NCBI GenBank assembly: GCA_025399215.1
Contig: MU621193.1
Location: forward strand, 1 to 55,551
Source: Globomyces pollinis-pini
Taxonomy: Eukaryota; Chytridiomycota; Chytridiomycetes; Rhizophydiales; Globomycetaceae
Direction of reading: 5' to 3'
DNA: 55,551 nucleotides
A program made the position numbers and the translations under genes. Position 1 is the first letter of the stretch, and each line of letters opens with the position of its first letter. The notes below the pieces were generated by a model. It searched no databases. It saw only the letters and a program-made list of their open reading frames with translations, and was not told the origin of the DNA. Shown in pieces: positions 32,924 through 44,884 of the stretch.

Positions 32924-33891
32924 TTAATTACCACGACCAGCGAATTTAGCAGATTCTGGGAGAGTATCACAGTTAATACCAACCATGGCTTCACCCAAAT
33001 TGGTGGAGACATCAGCCAAAACGGCAGGATCTTTGTAGTGAGTAACGGCTTGAACAATAGCACGGGCACGTTTGGCAGGGTCGCCAGATTTAAAGATACC
33101 AGAACCAACAAAGACACCGTCCATACCCAATTGCATCATTAAAGCAGCATCTGCAGGGGTAGCAACACCACCGGCAGCAAAGTTGACTACAGGAAGTCTA
33201 CCTAAACGGGCAGTTTCCTTGACAAGGTGATATGGTGCTTGAATATCTTTAGCGTAAGAGTAAAGCTAAAATTAGCAACTAGAAACGTACTTCGACTTCG
33301 TCCATACTTTGAACACGCTTGATTTCTCCAATAAGAGTACGTGCGTGACGAACAGCTTCTACTACGTTACCGGTACCGGCTTCACCCTTTGTACGGATCA
33401 TGGACGCGCCTTCGTTAATTCTTCGAAGAGCTTCACCCAAGTTCTTGCATCCACAAACAAATGGAACCTTGAATTTAGTTTTGTCGATATGGTTAGATTC
33501 ATCAGCCATAGTCAATACTTCGGATTCATCAATATAATCGACCTTCAAATGTTCAAGAATTTGGGCTTCAACAAAGTGACCAATTCTGACTTTGGCCATG
33601 ACAGGGATAGTGACAGCAGCAATGATTTCTCTAATCATTTGTGGGTCAGACATACGGGCGACCCCACCATCTTTACGGATGTCAGCAGGGACACGTTCCA
33701 AAGCCATGACAGCACAAGCACCGGCTTCTTCAGCAATACGAGCTTGTTCAGCATTGACGACATCCATGATGACACCACCCTATGATAAGAGGATATAATA
33801 TTACTTTTAAGTTTTGAGCTAAGCCAGACTTTACGATCCAAACGGCATCGTTTTGAGGTTGAGAAGGGACAAGATTGGCAGGAGCAGACAT
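32924..33891 (-). CDS. PDX1: Pyridoxal 5'-phosphate synthase, lyase subunit
   Basis: Three exons with two 25-bp introns give 305 residues, the usual PDX1/SNZ1 length. The start [14 protein letters not shown] is short, then [40 protein letters not shown] and [10 protein letters not shown]. The active-site lysine region is [16 protein letters not shown], and the phosphate-binding end is [31 protein letters not shown]. The enzyme forms PLP from ribose 5-phosphate, glyceraldehyde 3-phosphate and ammonia; the glutaminase partner PDX2 is not in this window. Codon use is strongly biased (GGT, GTC, GCC), pointing to high expression. PLP is used by the aspartate aminotransferase at 41816, but the two genes are not otherwise linked. 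Confidence 0.96.
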
Positions 33892-34397
33892 TACTATTTG
33901 AAGGAGAGAAAAATCAAAAAAAAAGAGATAGAAATAGGAAGTGGCAAGACAGATGAGAATCTGTGGGACCTTGTGTATTACATAAGACGAAGCATAAAAA
34001 AAATCGAAAACACGAACGATAAAATGTATGTGGGGTGAAGGAAAAGTGTTTGATTTTTTATTAGTGGTAGGTAGTAGTAGCGTATTATCAAGGGTGTATT
34101 AAAATTGGTACCATGAACATGTGAGCATCTCAGTGGAGTATTTAATTGAGATGAACAACTTGATCGTACTAAACTACATAGTTGTTACCATTCATTATAA
34201 GAATATAAAAAATTCCTACTAACTACTAATAATTATTATACTAAAGAATTCATTCATTACTCTAACATTAAGTAATAGTACGTACAAATCCACAGTCATA
34301 ATAAAACTACTTGGTAATGACTTCACACTCATAATATTGAACTCCTTTCTTTTCATTACCATCACTTGACCTTCGTACTACTTTTTCCCCACTTCAA
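33892..34397. promoter_or_regulatory. 506-bp divergent promoter region between PDX1 and HIBADH
   Basis: A purine-rich stretch on the plus strand (about 33895-33960) lies next to the PDX1 start, giving a pyrimidine tract on its sense strand as often seen before highly expressed fungal genes. The rest is very AT-rich. A 60-codon frame in the purine tract is low complexity and not counted as a gene. Confidence 0.45.
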
Positions 34398-35439
34398 ATG
34401 TTCCGTCGCAAAATATCAAAACTATCATTGTCTTCCCGTCACTACTCTTCAGTTGGCTTCATCGGTCTCGGTACTCTATATTTCTAACCATAGGTCAAAT
34501 GGGTTATCCAATGGCTTCCAATTGGATCAAAAAATTAAACCCTTCGTCCTTTTATGTTCATGATCATTCTATTGATACCGCCTTGGATTTTCAAAAGAAT
34601 CACTCAAATGTGTCAGTTGCTAAATCCCCTAAAGAATTGGCTGAAAAATGCTCAATCATCGTCACTATGCTACCTGCTAGTGCTCATGTAAAATCAGTCT
34701 ATTTAGGTGAAAATGGTTTGGTTGAAGGTTTATCTCCAAATACACTTGTCATTGATTCAAGTACCATTGATCCTTCTACCACAAAATTGGTTCACCAAAA
34801 ATTGAAAGATATCAAAGTTGACCTTTTGGATGCTCCTGTCTCTGGTGGAACTCTTGGAGCACAAGCTGGAACTCTCACCTTCATGGTTGGTGCTGATTCT
34901 GACCAGCTGTTCAACAAATCAAAAGAGACTTTGGTACACATGGGCAAAAATATTACCTATTGTGGTACTCCTGGAAATGGTCAAGTTGCAAAGATTTGTA
35001 ATAATGTATAATATTATATATTCAATATGTAGATGTTGTTGGGAATTTCAATGGTAGCTGCTAGTGAAGCAATGAATCTGGGTGTCCGAATGGGCATGGA
35101 TCCAAAATTACTTGCTTCCATCATCAACACTTCCTCTGGTCGTTGTTGGTCCACTGAAATTTATAACCCTTGTCCTGGTGTCCTTGAAGGAGTCCCTGCT
35201 TCCAGAGACTACTCGTATTTTAATTTTTCACTTTTAACATTAGTGGTGGATTTGGGGTTTCTTTGATGGGCAAAGATATGGGATTGGCTGTTAATGCTGC
35301 CAATGAAACAAAGAGTACTGTCATGCTTGCTTCTATCACTCATCAAATTTATAATCAAATCACTACTACACCTGGTTATGAAAAGAAAGACTTTTCATCC
35401 GTGTACAAATGGTTGAATAACAATCAAGAAAAGATTTAA
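34398..35439 (+). CDS. HIBADH: 3-hydroxyisobutyrate dehydrogenase, mitochondrial
   Basis: Four exons (introns of 23, 27 and 29 bp) give 320 residues. The N-terminus [18 protein letters not shown] is a mitochondrial presequence. [16 protein letters not shown] is the NAD-binding signature, [20 protein letters not shown] the substrate-binding block, and [18 protein letters not shown] carries the catalytic lysine. Tail [19 protein letters not shown] fits the family. It oxidises 3-hydroxyisobutyrate to methylmalonate semialdehyde in valine breakdown. The 23-bp intron inside the GLG|QMG loop is among the shortest in the window. Codon use is biased towards preferred codons. It is divergent from PDX1. 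Confidence 0.95.
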
Positions 35440-35596
35440 GAGTTGTTATAGGATTCAATAAAAATCATTCTATTTAGTTTCATGAACCAGTACTTGGATT
35501 TCTTTTTTTCGGTTTTTGGACTCAATGAGGTATACAATAAGTGATTCAGTTTATCTACAACAAAAGAAACCAATTTAATTTCTTGTATCTGTTTAT

Positions 35597-36565
35597 TTAG
35601 GGTTTCAAATGTTCCAATAAGATGGAATGACATTCTTTGTGGTTGTTGCTCTTGGTAATAGAAAGTGCATATCGAATAGCAGGCTGAATATCTACTCTTG
35701 GATGATCCAATAATACTGTTAGACAGTCTACATAGCCATGGCTAGCTGCACATCGAATCCCAATCCCTTTCAATACGTTAGGATTGACTTTCGGATCATT
35801 AAGCAACAACTTCAAAACCTCTGCATTACCTTGACAAGCTGCCAACCGAAACGCGAAATTGTTTTGATCCGAAGCATTCACCTTTGAATGTTTCATCAAC
35901 AATCGTATACATTTGGAATATCCAAATGAGCATGTCAGCATAAAGACCTGATTTTGATTCAATGATGGGTTTAATCTTTCATCCAATAGCAGCACCTTCA
36001 AACTTTCATGATAATTCAAGGTACACACTAATTGTAGACAAATGTCGTTGTATACATTAGGATTCACCCGATTATCCTTCAACAACATGGATACCATTTC
36101 AGATTGATTCAATTTACATGCCAATAGGAATGGAAAGTTATTATTATATCCTACATCAAGTTTTGGATTACCCAACACTAATTGAAATAGCTTCACATGT
36201 CCAACTTTAATACAATGCACAAAAATTTGAAGTAACGTATGTGATTTGATACGATTCATTAATTTGCCATCAAGTAATGAGTTGTAGGCAAGGTTGATTT
36301 GGAAATGTGAAGTCAGCATTGTTAATAACCGACTATCATTAAGGTATTGTGGGTTGATTTGTACATGTGTTGATAAATCGTTCAAGGGGTTAATGAATGT
36401 GTAGTGTGGTTGGCATTGTGCATCTAAGCTCTGGGTATACGCTTCCCAAGTTAAACGCGATTTGGTTGGTAAATGTATATGACAGGAAGACATTCGAAAA
36501 TTGAGATATTCTCTTGCATTTAGATGACTTGATATCATATAATTGAGCTCGTTTGGTAATATCAT
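35597..36565 (-). CDS. F-box plus ankyrin-repeat protein (third of three)
   Basis: An intronless frame of 322 residues starts at ATG 36565 with MILPNELNYMISSHLNAREY, an F-box. The frame is open upstream for 27 codons but without another ATG. Ankyrin-type repeats follow from about residue 110, more degenerate than in the gene at 29641: LLLNDPKVNPNVLKGIGIRC and MLLKDNRVNPNVYNDICLQL show the same RV(N/D)PN signature. The middle part between F-box and repeats aligns by eye with the second family member (WEAYTQSL versus WESYTNTI), indicating common descent of the whole gene. Likely SCF adaptor by domain logic; target unknown. Confidence 0.72.
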   Translation of the reverse strand: MILPNELNYMISSHLNAREYLNFRMSSCHIHLPTKSRLTWEAYTQSLDAQCQPHYTFINPLNDLSTHVQINPQYLNDSRLLTMLTSHFQINLAYNSLLDGKLMNRIKSHTLLQIFVHCIKVGHVKLFQLVLGNPKLDVGYNNNFPFLLACKLNQSEMVSMLLKDNRVNPNVYNDICLQLVCTLNYHESLKVLLLDERLNPSLNQNQVFMLTCSFGYSKCIRLLMKHSKVNASDQNNFAFRLAACQGNAEVLKLLLNDPKVNPNVLKGIGIRCAASHGYVDCLTVLLDHPRVDIQPAIRYALSITKSNNHKECHSILLEHLKP

Positions 36566-37429
36566 TGATATTGGAAGTAGGAGTGAATCTGATCCTTTGG
36601 ATTTAATGTTACTTTGACAGTTGACAATTTCACTCTCAACCTTCAATACTTTTCATTACAAATGCTTGATAAATCAAAGGACTTATAAATATTCTTGAAG
36701 TGCCATATAGTTAGTTTTCTATTGCTAGTAAGTTTTTTTTAATTCAATGGTACCCAGCAGTATATTTTTTAGCAAATTGGCTCATGAGTTTCCGTGAGCG
36801 CTCTGCCCAATTTGGCATTCCCGACTTGATTAGCCTGTTCAGTGCGACTGGTAAATCGGCCGTCGTTGTCAACAAAGAATAACGTCATCAAAGAGTTGCT
36901 ATCAACTTATACGTATCCCATTTCCATCATATTGGTTGACCATCTCAATGAAATTGATTTACGATATTTATAGTTCAAAGTTTTCATTAATCTTTCATTT
37001 AAGCTAGTTTCTAAAAACTACGATAGATGACACCCAATATATTACTTCTCTTCCACTACGTGTCCAAGAAGCAAGTGGATTTATCCCAATAGGATCGGAG
37101 ACAAATGAATTTGGAGTTGAGCCAATGGCACACATGTTATTGAAACTACCATGAAATCGGGAACTAACAAGGAAAATCACTCCATTCAACGAGACTGGAG
37201 CAAAAATAACATACCTCAGGATATAATATTCATATTATTTACATGTGCGTGTTGAGTTGAACGGCACTGTCACGAAAGAGTTCTGTTACAGTACCGTTTT
37301 CATCAGATTTCTTTTGAACAGCACAAGCCCAAGCAAAAGGTCACCACGCGCATTACCGCAAACATGCGAACTCTTGTTACTATTTAAATACAGTGTAAAT
37401 TGCAGTGTAAAATCAATTAAAAATTAAAA
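36566..37429. other. 864-bp region with a decayed coding fragment, plus the fungalysin promoter
   Basis: No complete gene is visible; see the pseudogene entry at 36775-37252. The last 170 bp before 37430 contain the GC-richer stretch CACGAAAGAGTTCTGTTACA and presumably the fungalysin promoter. Confidence 0.45.
36775..37252 (-). pseudogene. Degenerate coding fragment, product unknown
   Basis: Two minus-strand stretches look protein-coding but cannot be joined. One (about 37230-37004) reads YVIFAPVSLNGVIFLVSSRF, then SFNNMCAIGSTPNSFVSDPI and ASWTRSGREVIYWVSSIVVF. The other (about 36885-36778) reads FFVDNDGRFTSRTEQANQVG-NAKLGRALTETHEPI. Stop codons in all frames separate them, and no start codon with a plausible donor is seen upstream. 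Base composition of both pieces is higher in GC than the surroundings. A gene relic is the simplest view; a gene with unusual introns is possible. I do not recognise the family. Confidence 0.35.
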
Positions 37430-39234
37430 ATGAATTATAAATATCTGTCTGCTATTACTTTCGCACTTGCCGCTCCAACTACTGTTGAAAAGTATGATAT
37501 CCCAGCAGTTAAACGTGGTGATGTTGAATTGCCATTTTACTACCCTGAACCAATCACGAAATCATTCCCTGTGTCTCATCTGTCTGCTAGAGCTGGTCTC
37601 TCCAATGACGATTTGATCAAGATTGCAAAGGCAGCCTTGGTAAAAGAATATGGAATTGTCGAATCCGAGTTGCAAATTGTTCAATTACATACTGGTGTTA
37701 CTTCTGGTATTACACACGTTTATGCTGTCCGTACCATCAATGGAGTTCCTGTAGATAATAATAACTGTGATGTTCATATTAAGAATGGTCAGGTTATCCA
37801 AATCGCTTCTTCTTTCTCGGGACATTTACAAAAGCGTGCTAATGACATTACTCCTCCAAAAGCTGTCGTTTCTTTAACTGAAGTTGTGAAGAAGGCTACA
37901 AAGGAATTTAACGCATCTCAAGATGAAGTTCCACCAAAAATGGTTTACATTCAAACTCCAAGTGACAAATTTGCATATTCCTACCAGTTCCAAGTCAAAG
38001 ATTTAACCAAAGGAAAGTTCCTTCAAGTCACTGTCGATGCTGCAACTGGACAAAACCTTCAAGTGGTTGACTATATCGCAGAAGCCTCATATAAAGTGAT
38101 TCCATTCACGAAGAAAGATCCTAGAGATGGGTTTGCCGTATTGACCAACCCTGAAAACAAAGTTGCATCCCCCTTTGGCTGGCACAAAGACAATACGCAA
38201 TCATTTACTACTACTCGTGGAAACAATGCTATTTCAACTGTTGGTGGACGATTGGTTTCTGGAGGAGCTAACTTGGATTTCAACACTGCTGCCAATCCAA
38301 ACGCTGATCCTGGAGTTGCCGCAAACCAACGTGCTGCAGTTGTTAATGCATTCTATTGTAAGTTTAATGTTTTGATTTATGTTTAGTGGTGAATTCTATT
38401 CATGATATCACATACCAATATGGGTTCACCGAAGCCGCTGGAAACTTCCAAAATTTCAACTTTGGAAAGGGAGGTGCTGGTAATGACGCTGTTATTATTC
38501 GTAATCAAGCTCCTGGTGAAAACAATGCTAATTTTGCCACTCCTCCTGATGGCCAACCAGGTGTTATGAACATGTTCCGATTCACCTTGACCAATCCTAA
38601 CCGTGATGGATCCCTTGATAATGGAATCCCTATTCATGAATATGTACATGGTGTATCTAACCGTCTTACTGGTGGATCGCGACAAGGTAATTGTCTCCAA
38701 GCAACCCAAAGTAGAGGAATGGGTGAGGGTTGGAGTGATACTGTTGCAATGTTTTTGGCTAGAAAAGAAACTGACACTAGAGCTACCGATTTTGGAATGG
38801 GTAGCTTTGCTGTAAACAAAAACTCTGGTATCAGAACTTTCCCTTACTCGACCAATTTGAGAACCAATCCACTTACTTTCCAAGATATCAATAGAGTTAG
38901 AGGTCCACACGCTATGGGAGAAATCTGGGCTAGTATGTTGAATGAAGTCTACTGGAACTTGGTCGAAAAGAAAGGATTCTCTTCCAATTGGTTCGACGCA
39001 ACTCAACAAAAGGGTAACATCATTGCAATGCAATTGGTCATTGCTGGAATGAAATTACAGCCTTGTAACCCAACTTTCATAAATGCCCGTGATGCCATCC
39101 TAAAAGCTGATGATGCTTTCTACAAAGGTGCAAACAAATGTGAAATCATCAAAGGTTTTGCTAAGCGTGGTCTTGGAACGAATGCAAGTGCTAATGGTAG
39201 AAATGGTAATGCTATTCCTGCCGAGTGCAATTAG
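37430..39234 (+). CDS. Secreted M36 metallopeptidase (fungalysin)
   Basis: Two exons with one 29-bp intron give 591 residues. Signal peptide MNYKYLSAITFALAAPTTV is followed by the FTP/PepSY propeptide (LSARAGLSNDDLIKIAKAAL, VQLHTGVTSGITHVYAVRTI-NGVPV). The mature enzyme includes FYLVNSIHDITYQYGFTEAA-GNFQNFNF and the zinc motif HEYVHG near residue 393, with a downstream glutamate ligand in GMGEGWSD. Length and order match fungal M36 fungalysins, extracellular zinc proteases that digest proteins such as keratin or elastin. Large fungalysin expansions are known in Batrachochytrium chytrids; only one copy is in this window. Catalytic residues are intact. A duplicated 31-bp element lies in its 3' flank. 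Confidence 0.96.
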
Positions 39235-39324
39235 TTTATAGACAATAAAACTACTTCGTCTCTCTAGAATTGATTCTATTTGATTTGTGTTAGTTATATG
39301 TATTAGATGGTATTAAGTATTTGG

Positions 39325-39391
39325 ATTCTAACATTTTAATGCCAGAAGTGGTTTAGGGTTATTCTAACATTTTAATGCCAGAAGTGGTTTA
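39325..39391. repeat. Two 31-bp direct repeats downstream of fungalysin
   Basis: Positions 39325-39355 and 39361-39391 are identical (ATTCTAACATTTTAATGCCA followed by GAAGTGGTTTA), separated by 5 bp. They lie in the 355-bp gap between fungalysin and SKI8, after the first polyadenylation-like AATAAA (39244). No other function seen in the gap. Confidence 0.9.
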
Positions 39392-39589
39392 AGTGGTTCA
39401 ATCGAAGAAGGCAGAGTGTTCAATTACTTCAACTTGTTCCGATCTATTGATGCACTCCTCGTACAATATGAATAAGCAACGACTTTAACCTGATCAGCAT
39501 GTTCCATACTGGTTATTCTACTGGGTAAATTGTGATTGAATGTGTTTTATTTTCGAGAGTGAGTTTTGTTTTTCTCGGATTTTACATAA

Positions 39590-40684
39590 ATGCCTTTTGG
39601 AGTTCAAAAAGTTTTAAAAGATGGTACATCAAAGAATAATCTAATCCAAAAGCTCACTCGGATGGTATTTGGTCAGTTGCTTGGTCTAAACGAGGAAACA
39701 AAATCATAACTGGTTCTGTTGATGATACTGTCAAAATTTGGTAATTTAACTTGTTTTGACTATTTAAAAGGGGAGGTGATTCAATAGCTCCTTTATATAC
39801 GTTGACTGGTCATCAGCTAGGTGTTATATCTGTAGATATTACTGGAAACGGACTTTGTAAACTGATTCTTGATTAACACTCAGACGCTTGTTCCAGTAGT
39901 TTGGATTCTCAAATAAGAATATGGGATGTCTCAAATCATACTTTAATTAAATCAATTGAATGTGGTCCAGTGGAGGCATGGACAGTCGCATTTTCACCTG
40001 ATAACAGATATATTGCTACAGGAACACATTCAGGGAATATAAACACTTGGGTCGTAGAAACAGGAGAAAAAGATCGAGTGTTGGAAACTAGAGGGAAGTT
40101 TGTTATGTCTATTGCGTTTGTAAGTTGAATCACGACTTACTGATTTTTCTAGAGTCCCAATGGAATGCTGCTTGCGTAAATCAAGAATATAGATAATTTT
40201 TAGTTCTGGAGCTGAAAATGGTACAATTTTCATCTTTGATATATCGACTGGGAAATTATTACACTCTTTACCAGGTATTAACAATTAGTTAATGTTTAGG
40301 GCACTCAATGGCTATTAGATCTTTAGCATTTTCTCATGATTCCCAGCACCTTATAACAGCATCTGATGATAAGCGAATCAATATTTATGATGTCCATAGT
40401 ACAAATTGTCTTGCTACTCTTACTGGACATCAATCATGGGTATTGTCAATTGCAGTATCTCCAGATGGAACCCATTTTGCAACAGGGTAAGTGAAATGTT
40501 TTTAATAATGATCATCAGATCTAGTGACAAAAGAGTAAAGATTTGGGATATTCCAAGTCGATCTTGCATACACACTTTTGAGTCACACACGGATCAAGTT
40601 TGGAGCGTGGCATACAATGAAGATGGTTCTAAATTGGTTAGTGTTGGAGATGACCGTTCAATCGTTGTCTATGGTACTCAATAA
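39590..40684 (+). CDS. SKI8: WD40 protein Ski8/WDR61
   Basis: Eight exons (introns of 29, 30, 27, 33, 28, 25 and 32 bp) give 296 residues, like human WDR61 (305). The blades align closely with that family: [101 protein letters not shown] and [20 protein letters not shown], ending [14 protein letters not shown]. Seven WD repeats form one propeller. In fungi Ski8 is part of the Ski complex feeding mRNA to the cytoplasmic exosome and acts in meiotic recombination; in animals WDR61 also joins the PAF complex. The identification is strong because the frame only works with the short introns removed. Confidence 0.93.
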
Positions 40685-40741
40685 AATAACATTGATTGAA
40701 TTTCTCTATTAACAGTATATTAATCTTAAATAAAGGTAGAT

Positions 40742-41662
40742 TTAGGTTCTTGGAACCTTTCTTGAATCTTCATCACTTGAATAAGTACTTTTTCGTCTCT
40801 TCCTGGACTTTTTTTCACGCTTATCCTTCTTTACCTTTTTCTCCTTTTTGGAGCGACTTCGACTTTCATGAATTTCTTGACTGGTATCATAAGGCAAAGT
40901 ATCTGATTTATCTTTCCCTCCAATCGAGTTAAAATAATCCAAATTTTGTTTTTGTCCATTTCTTGGATCATAATTTTCTGGCTATAATAGTTTAGAAAGG
41001 TAATAAACTTGAAATGAAATAAAAATATTATGAAAATGTTATTGAATAATTAGGCTTACCAAAACAAATTCTCCACTTATCAATACTTGGTTTCGATTTC
41101 GTTCAAGTTGCTCTCGTTCTCGCAACCTATCTTCCAATTTCTTCAAATATTTTTGAGCATTTGTATGGCTTGGTTCAATCACTAAAGCTAATTTCAAGTC
41201 TTCCATCGCAAGAGAGTACTTTTTTAAATTCGCTAAACTGGTTTTGAGTAATAAATTGTATACGCTGCTCCTCTTGCGACTAACGCAGATACACATTCAC
41301 CATCCAAGTCCAAGGCAGAGTCGTACTTTTTTATTGCAGATTCTAATTCATTTTGTTTGGCCAACATAATTCCTTCTACTGCTCTACTACATAAGTGTCT
41401 ACAAGAGTTACTGTTGGTTTGCCCAAGCTTTGTTCTGTTTAGTTCGTAGTGATAAATAATCTACTTTACTATCTGTGCTTATTTTAGGTGTCAAAAATGA
41501 ATAATCTGGTATCAATTCATTCATTGATACGAACAAGTCTAATCTACTTCCATTTGAGCAACCAGTACCCATTGCTCCCTTGTGATTCCGCATCTGGTTC
41601 TTCATTTCTTGTATATGCTCGTCATACTTTGTGGATTTCAGTAACTGAAATGGATCATCCAT
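40742..41662 (-). CDS. TTC14: TTC14-like TPR protein with basic RS-rich tail
   Basis: Four exons (introns of 25, 26 and 78 bp) give 263 residues. The centre aligns with the TPR segment of animal TTC14: SLRTKQNKAWANQHRAVEGI, NELESAIKKYDSALDLDGEC and SALVARGAALANLKKYSLAM-EDLKLALVIEPSHTNAQKYL. The tail is SRSRSKKEKKVKKDKREKKS plus more Lys/Arg, typical of nuclear splicing-associated proteins. It lacks the N-terminal S1 RNA-binding domain of animal TTC14, so it is either a short form or has unrecognised 5' exons upstream of ATG 41662. The 78-bp intron (40982-41059) is one of the few long ones and does not divide at AG|GT. Function unknown; RNA-related is inferred. Confidence 0.65.
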
Positions 41663-41815
41663 TAAATTTTTTTAAAAAAATCTCAGCATGTAGCTTAGCA
41701 TCAAGATGAACAACATATTGATTCTATAATGATGCACTTGATTGAGAGACAGTGTTGTAAAGGAATAGAAGTTCATTAATAATGCATCAAATGAAATGTT
41801 TATTAGAATCATTGA

Positions 41816-43318
<1,503 letters not shown>

Positions 43319-43449
43319 CAATCAAAAAAAACTCTGATTAACATCCACCCTTATCTCAAAAGAGCCATCAGAACTCAATTCACTTGAAAATTTGCATGCG
43401 TTGAATCATGGTTTTTATGCATACAAGCATAGCCAGTTGTCAGTCATTT

Positions 43450-44803
43450 TTATTCAAACTTGCCTATTTCGCGATACAACTGCGCTACAAGGTACAAAGA
43501 ACCTGCAACTACTACATTTGGTGTTATTTCTCTGTCTACCATCTCTAAGCCCTTCAATATGGAGCTGTCACAGTCCACAACTTTTGTCACCTTGGAAATA
43601 TCAGATGGGCTTACGCAAGTGATCCATGGCATTCCAGGAGGAGATGGAAACGTTACTGGATAAACTATATCACCTTCTATAATTAATTCATTCAGCATTT
43701 CCTGGAATTTTTTTCCTTTCGTGAACCCTACAATCCAAGAAACGGCACCATTCGGTCGTAAATGCTTGTTCACATAGTCACGTAGCATTTGACAACCCGA
43801 TATATTGTGAGCCCCATCTACTAAAATGTTTCCGAACTGAGTATCAATGTTTTCCATTCTACCAGCTATGAAAGCTTTGCTGAAACCTTGTTGAATATGA
43901 TCATTTACTATCAGAAATTTTGAAGGTAGTAGACTCAATGCCATTGCAGCTGTGGCAGCATTTTCTAATTGATAGGATCCATGTAATCCACTCTTCACAT
44001 GGATTTCTTCATCCTTCAACTTAGTATCAAGCAACTCTTACCTTAAAAACTATGAGAAAATCATTCGAACCGTTGGTTAAAGTAGCTGGTAGAACCTTAT
44101 GCAAGGGGACATCGTTTAATCGTGCAGTGGTTTCAAAAACAGATATACATTCAGGATGTGATTGGCTACTAAGAACAACAGCACCTGACAATGGTTTAAT
44201 AATGCCAGCTTTATGGGAAGAAATTTCTTGAATAGTATTTCCCAAATATTCGGTATGATCGATTCCCATTTTTGTAATTACACACACCAAAGGAGGAGGT
44301 ATGACATTTGTCGCATCATCCAGCCCTCCCAACCCCACCTCTATGACTGCTATCTCAATTTCAAGCTCCTTAATGTTAGATCTTGTCTGTTACTGCAAAA
44401 CACAGAAATGCAGTTGCTGTTGTCAATTCAAAATTGGTAGCACTTGTAGTTAATAGTGCATCTGCTTGTTCCACTCGCTTTCGGCAAATTTCGTATATTG
44501 ATTTATTTACAATGTTAGAGTCAATGCCTACAATGAGTTTGAATTCATACGAATGGAATCTCGTTCAGTAAGAAGATGAGGGCTATTGTAGCTTCCTGTT
44601 TTAATATTTGCTTCCTTAAGAGTTGCAGATATGAATGCACAAACAGAACCTTTCCCATTTGTACCTGTAATTTATCAAAGATAACTACTAATACCGGCAA
44701 CATGAATAGACTCAAATTTCTCTTGAGGGTTTCCCAATTGCTCAAGAATTTGAAGAATGCGAGTCTTTCCTAACAATATCCCTGTGTGTTCCTTGTTTGA
44801 CAT
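43450..44803 (-). CDS. FOL3: Dihydrofolate / folylpolyglutamate synthase
   Basis: Five exons (introns of 30, 23, 25 and 22 bp) give 417 residues. It begins MSNKEHTGILLGKTRILQIL and has the Mur-ligase P-loop HVAGTNGKGSVCAFISATLK, then YNSPHLLTERDSIRID, EVGLGGLDDATN, ITKMGIDHTEYLGNTIQEIS-SHKAGIIK, GSYQLENAATA and FIAGRMENIDTQFGNILVDG-AHN. The length of about 420 and the GLGG-x-x-DATN motif fit the Fol3 type (adds the first glutamate to dihydropteroate) better than the longer polyglutamylating Met7 type. It is cytosolic in yeast; no presequence is seen. It lies upstream of aspartate aminotransferase on the same strand, without evidence for joint regulation. Confidence 0.9.
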
Positions 44804-44884
44804 TACGAATTGAATTGAATTCAATGTTTTTTTTCTTTTTTTTTTAGATACAATTTTTCATATTTATACTTGAATTCATTAGCA

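Noticed and set aside
33309..33785. 158-codon plus-strand frame opposite PDX1.
   Set aside because: It is antisense to a highly conserved, codon-biased enzyme gene and has no independent features.
40982..41059. Reading the 78-bp TTC14 intron as a further stacked intron.
   Set aside because: It contains no AG|GT junction; the 64-bp RAD30 intron likewise does not split, so not all long introns are stacks.
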